Shown piece after piece: positions 58,359-64,000 of a stretch of DNA of 64,000 nucleotides. The DNA lies in NCBI GenBank assembly GCA_907165135.1, contig OU015567.1, forward strand, positions 15,443,001-15,507,000. Direction: 5' to 3'. Each line of letters starts with the position of its first letter. Position 1 is the stretch's first letter. The DNA comes from Oikopleura dioica (taxonomy: Eukaryota > Chordata > Appendicularia > Copelata > Oikopleuridae). The notes under the pieces are model-generated. The model made no database searches. It saw only the letters and a program-made list of their open reading frames with translations, and was not told the origin of the DNA. A program made the translations under genes and the position numbers.

Positions 58359-58863
58359 GCTAATTCTGTAGTTACTCATCGATTAGCTGTTACTGACTTT
58401 CACAGTGAAAAGTTTTCGATTACCCAACTATCGATTCTTCTTTGGAATCGAATTTTTCTATTGAAAGTTTTTCACTAGAGATATCCCGTCTTCTTACTTT
58501 ACGCTGGGATCGGCAACCTGTGTAGAAAACCTGAGTCAGGATTTGCGGCTTCGTTTCTACCTGGCTTTTGTTTGAAGATCTTTCAGACCCTGACTAAGGT
58601 TTTCTGCACAGGTTGCTGAACCCAGACTGTAGGTTTATGCATAGAGACCGATTTAGCGGGATAGGCTATCCCGGATAGCCATATTTTATATGAAACGTCT
58701 GCTGTAAGTCTTCTTTCAGAAGATTGGCATTTAGCCAGGAGAGAGGGTTTTTTAAGTCTCCAAATAAAGAGCTCATTAATTTTTTCAAGCACTTTTCAAT
58801 TTGAATCTGAATCAGCTGAGCAAAAAACTAACAGACATTTTTAGAGAAGGAGAATTCGAGAAA
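58359..58863. other. Intergenic stretch with a dispersed repeat
   Basis: Holds the element at 58502-58625 and AT-rich sequence before RNF41. An 84-codon Lys/Glu-rich plus-strand frame just upstream (58104-58358) is mentioned under rejected items. Confidence 0.4.
58502..58625. repeat. Dispersed inverted-repeat element (short copy)
   Basis: TGGGATCGGCAACCTGTGTA and GAAAACCTGAGTCAGG on the left; CCCTGACTAAGGTTTTCTGC and ACAGGTTGCTGAACCCA on the right. About 124 bp. Confidence 0.7.
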
Positions 58864-60730
58864 ATGGGATATGATTTGTGCCTGTTTGAGGATGAAGATG
58901 TCGACGAAGAACTGATCTGTCCTATTTGCAGAGGAGTTTTAGGTAAACTTATCACCGTTTTTTTTCTTGGTTTTATTCTGTTTCAGAGGAGGCGACTTAT
59001 GCTCCAAACTGCGAACATGCCTTCTGCAGCGACTGTATCCACGAATGGCTGGCCAACCAGCGAACCTGTCCTCTCGATCGGACGTCGCTCAAGAAAGAAG
59101 AACTCAACAGCGTGCCGAGAATCATGAAAAACATGCTTGGCAAGCTAAGGTAAGCCTTTCCTTTCCCATTTCGGAAAGCGACAGATGGGATCATTGTCCG
59201 AAACTGGCACCATGACTTCTGTCCAGCGGGGAGGCTGCATGATCATTCAGCTGTAAAATTAGTAGTCAAGCCTTTCTGCGGTCAAATTTTTGAACTTTCA
59301 ATGTTTACGATGGCTTTTTGAAAGTTTTCAGAGATTATGTTTTCACTACATCTTTACTTTTTCAGTCTGAGAATAATTCTTAAATACAACGGAGTTTCCT
59401 ACTATTACTTTTTCGCCAGGAGGTAATCTTTCAACGATGTATGCTTTATCGTCATAAATTATCACTACTTCCTCGTGAGAGTATTTACCTCCAAGACAAA
59501 CTGATGTCTGTCTGCTCAATAGAGATTTGTTTGAGCCACCCTAAGGTAGGTTAGGGCTTCATTTTCGAGATAGAGCTTGATGGACAAGGCCGGTTATAAA
59601 AAGAAAACTGACAGAAAATCGCCCATTTTTTCTTTTATCCAGGCGAGATTCAGTTGATTTAGAGAAGAGTAACAGTAGATACAGTACACTTAATAACAAT
59701 GGCTATTATGAATTTGCGGAAAAGGTTGAGGGATGGTAAACTCGTAATAATGAATCTTAGGGTCAAGTGCGAAAACAAGGAGCATGGCTGCCAAGAGATC
59801 ATCCGCCTCGACGCCAGAGCAGATCATTCAGTTAACTGCGAGTTTAATCCTAAACGGCCAATTCGATGCGAACAGTGTTGTCTCACGATACCCAAGAATG
59901 AGCTCGACAATCACAACTGTATCCGCGATTTGCGCAAGCAAAGTAAGTAGACTTCTTCATATATCGTTTCTTACAATATCGTTTCTAGTGGCGGTCATAA
60001 ACGATCAAGTAACAGAGCTGAAAAAGTACCAGACAGAACAAAAAGAACGCGACCGCGACCTGATGCTTCAAATCAACCATCTCCGCGAGCTGGTGCGACT
60101 CAACCACGCTGCCTCGCCGAGAACACCGATGCAGCCCAGAATCACCGAAATTCTCAACTGGACGGAGAGTCTTCACAGCGCCAGAGTGACCAGATGGGGT
60201 GGCGTCATTTCTACACCAGGTACGCGCTTACAGTTCGATTACGTAATAGTTACACTTTTTTTATCTTTTTAGATTCTGTGCTCCAGCGGGTCATTCGAAG
60301 AAGCCTGCTTGAGTCTGGCTGCCCAAATCATATCGTTCAAGATTTGATCGAAAACGCTCACGAGAGAAGGTGGCCCAGAGGATTGTCGACGTTAGAAACG
60401 AGGCAATTGAACAGAAGATATTACGACGATTACGTTACCAAACGAATTCCTGGAAAACAAGCAGTGGTGGTGCTGCACTGCGAGAATACACACATGCCCA
60501 TTGACATGATTTCTGGTAAGAAGCGTTTTTTATTTGACTCAAAACCTGCGTAGAAACCTGAGTCAGGCCCTGACTGTGTTTTTACCCCTAACAATCTTGG
60601 CCTGACTCAGGTTTTTACACCGGTTTTCGTCCAGTTAGACACTTATCCCAAAGACTTTCTGAAGCCTAAAAATTTCTATTTAGATCCAGGAATTGTGATG
60701 ATCTTCGCGCATGGTGTTGAAGATGTTTAA
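58864..60730 (+). CDS. rnf41: E3 ubiquitin ligase RNF41/NRDP1
   Basis: RING-type E3 ligase that targets ErbB receptors and other proteins in vertebrates. Exons 58864-58942, 58987-59149, 59761-59942, 59989-60219, 60273-60515 and 60684-60730 give 314 residues (human 317). RING near 18-57: CPIC, CEHAFC and CPLD. TRAF-like zinc-finger region ([33 protein letters not shown]), coiled coil, then the substrate-binding domain ([64 protein letters not shown]). Length and motif order match NRDP1 across its whole length. Two introns are long for this genome: 59150-59760 and 60516-60683, the latter carrying a dispersed repeat. Confidence 0.96.
60545..60625. repeat. Dispersed inverted-repeat element in an RNF41 intron
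   Basis: CTGCGTAGAAACCTGAGTCAGG on the left and CCTGACTCAGGTTTTTACAC on the right, inside the intron 60516-60683. A short member of the 44127-type family. Confidence 0.6.
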
Positions 60731-60914
60731 CCTTTCTCCCTGCGATGTCCAAAAAGAGCCTGCTTTTAACTTTAAAAAAGAAATTTACTTTAAAAATGCA
60801 ACTGGTGTTCTTCATTTCTACTGTATAAATTGTTCTTACTTTCTTCTTCTAAATATACCATTTCATCTTTTCCCGTTCAAAGCTTTTTTCTTTTATTTGA
60901 ATCATTCAGAAGAA

Positions 60915-62261
<1,347 letters not shown>

Positions 62262-62628
62262 GTTCTGACACCTTGAAAGTTCAATTATTGAAACGTTGAA
62301 AGATTACCTGGCTGAAAATGATAAATAAACACGGTGAAATCTGAATTGGAGCAATTCAATGTCAACACAGAGTCTTTGACATTGAAATTTTAATTTTATT
62401 ATTGTTCTTTTGGCAAAATAAAGCGGATCGTTCACTTTTCACTCTATTGTTCTTTTCAATTTTATCGTCTTTCCAATAAGAGGGTAAATTGTACATTTGC
62501 GTATTGACACAATGAATACGAATCAGCGCGCCGTTGACATTGCCAAGCCAAACAATGCATGGAAATGTTTATAGCTTCGAAAAACTCCTACAAACCGGCA
62601 AAAGTTGAAATTTTGAAAAAAACGAGAA
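62262..62628. other. Intergenic stretch
   Basis: AATAAACA near 62323 and AATAAAG near 62419 are candidate polyadenylation signals for ferrochelatase. No gene seen. Confidence 0.45.
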
Positions 62629-64000
62629 ATGAAAGTGAGCAAACCTGACATTTTATCCGAGCAAAAAATACGAAAATGGCTGAAAACAATAAAACTCAAG
62701 AGGGAATCAACAAGGACATTAAAATGTCGCATAATTGAGTCTATTGAGAGAATGAATATGAAAAAGGACAAATTTGCACAAGAGTGGACGAGGGTCAAAC
62801 TGGTGAAAGGTATTGGACATTTATACGACAAAGATGGCACTAAACTGCAGGAGTTCACTTTCTCCCCGTATCAGAAAGAACTTTTTAACCAAGCCGCGCA
62901 GACAGATGAAATTCTCGATATTGAAAGATCCGATTTGATGCCAGAGAAGGGTTTTTGGATCAAAAAAGTACTCAAGAAGCAAATTATATCCGAAGGTGGA
63001 GAAGCTATCGTCTTTCTTGAGACTTTCAACGAGCTTGAAGTTGCCGTCCGAGTTCAAGCATTTGATCCAGCACTATTTACGTCGAATTACAAAGAGGAGT
63101 ATTATCAGTACAAGGTCAATTTGTGTTCGGATTTCTCTGCCGCTGTCGATAAAAAGACCGACGAAGAAAATGTTATTCCGTATCACGAAAATATTGTTAT
63201 GCATTATACGAATATTGAAATATTCGACAGTTTTGACATTGAGCAGAAAGACTGTTTGGGATGGATAACAATAATGGAAAAATGTGGGGCAAACTTGAGA
63301 ACAAAGCTGAAGTCTGAGAATTTAAAAATTGACAAAAGAAGGCGGATTGCATTACAAATCAAAAATGGATTTCAGTATCTGTATAATCTTGGAATCGAAC
63401 ATTGTGACTTGAAGTTGGAGAATGTTTTGGTCCAGAAGACAAAGGTTAAACTTATTGACTTTGGACTTGTGAGAGCTGTAACTGGAAAGCAAAGTTTTCG
63501 ACAGATGGGCTATGCAAGATATGGATCGAAGTTTAAAAGGATAAACAGTTTATGTACTATCAAGTTGTATTATTACTTCATAAATCTATTTTCAGATGCC
63601 GGCTCTGCGGCATTTTCAAAATCGAGTCAGCTTGTTGGGCAATCTGGCTACCTTCGAAAGAATATTTATGTATTTTTATTCTCCGATTGGATATCTGCAT
63701 GGGCCCTCTTATTTCAACCTGTTGATTGTTTGGACAAGAAACAAGTCAATCAAGCTATCAAAGTAAACTCATTTCAATGTTCATTATTCAAAAATTATTA
63801 GAAGTCCAAAGCAGAATGGATGCGCGGCTCCCGGGAACCGACAGTTGAAGAAATTAATCATACGGAAATCGTCTCGGTCAAAACTCAATGTCAGCATGCT
63901 CTCGCCGACGACAATCTACAGCGGACCATTGGCCTTTGCAATTTGAAGCATGCATTTACGAAGATCATGAATATGGATATGAAAAATTTATCGAAGAATG
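62629..64000 (+). CDS. Atypical protein kinase-like protein (partial)
   Basis: Exons 62629-63547, 63596-63762 and 63802 to beyond the window end keep frame. An N-terminal basic region of about 100 residues precedes a kinase fold. The glycine loop is degenerate (SEGGEAIVFL), the beta-3 lysine position appears as Arg (VAVRVQAF), the catalytic loop reads HCDLKLEN in place of HRDLKxxN and the DFG motif is intact (LIDFGLVRA). Helix F is recognisable (WISAWALLF). Asp and Asn of the catalytic loop are kept, but the loss of the beta-3 Lys makes activity doubtful. I cannot assign a known kinase family. Confidence 0.72.

Overview
The window reads as nuclear DNA of the larvacean tunicate Oikopleura dioica. 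The evidence is a 40-nt sequence starting ACTCATCCCATTTTTGAG and ending TCTAACAG followed by GTAAG, which matches the Oikopleura spliced leader as I remember it. Supporting signs are very small introns (mostly 35-60 nt), AG acceptors 1-20 nt before start codons (trans-splice sites), tightly packed genes in operon-like order, and chordate-type gene content. Exon joins were worked out by eye; where I give a protein length, the joined exons sum to a multiple of three.

Layout. 0-26.6 kb is a dense plus-strand gene run: the 3' end of a calcium channel beta subunit, a basic nuclear-type protein, an unknown protein followed closely by PGAP1, Axin, proteasome ATPase PSMC3 followed by a SUV39H histone H3K9 methyltransferase, a kinesin-6 (KIF20-like), a fatty acid amide hydrolase followed by a Jupiter/JPT protein, and an RCC1L-like protein with an unusual repeat tail. 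26.9-34.9 kb on the minus strand holds a compact three-gene unit: a C-type lectin/EGF membrane protein, a two-pore potassium channel and an SLC43-like transporter. All three carry apparent stops or frameshifts.

35.2-41.4 kb is the most striking part: a palindromic small-RNA cluster with the order U2 snRNA, 5S rRNA, SL RNA, centre, SL RNA, 5S rRNA, U2 snRNA, the right half inverted. It is riddled with fold-back elements (terminal GACGTGC/GACGCGC, 3-bp target duplications) and TTAA-bounded miniature elements. The right arm preserves the empty sites of two insertions in the left arm, one of which splits an SL RNA gene. A third SL copy and a truncated U2 lie just outside.

41.4-49.1 kb is gene-poor with dispersed inverted-repeat elements and one candidate trans-spliced 38-residue ORF. 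49.1-64 kb holds a short membrane-anchored CILP-like gene (plus), a cyclophilin-SR protein PPIG and a synergin-gamma-like gene (both minus), RNF41/NRDP1, ferrochelatase and the start of an atypical kinase (all plus).

The housekeeping genes do not form one pathway. What links the window is RNA processing biology: SL RNA, 5S and U2 genes, operon-like pairs with trans-splice acceptors, and non-canonical introns in PGAP1, one of which carries a TTAA element.
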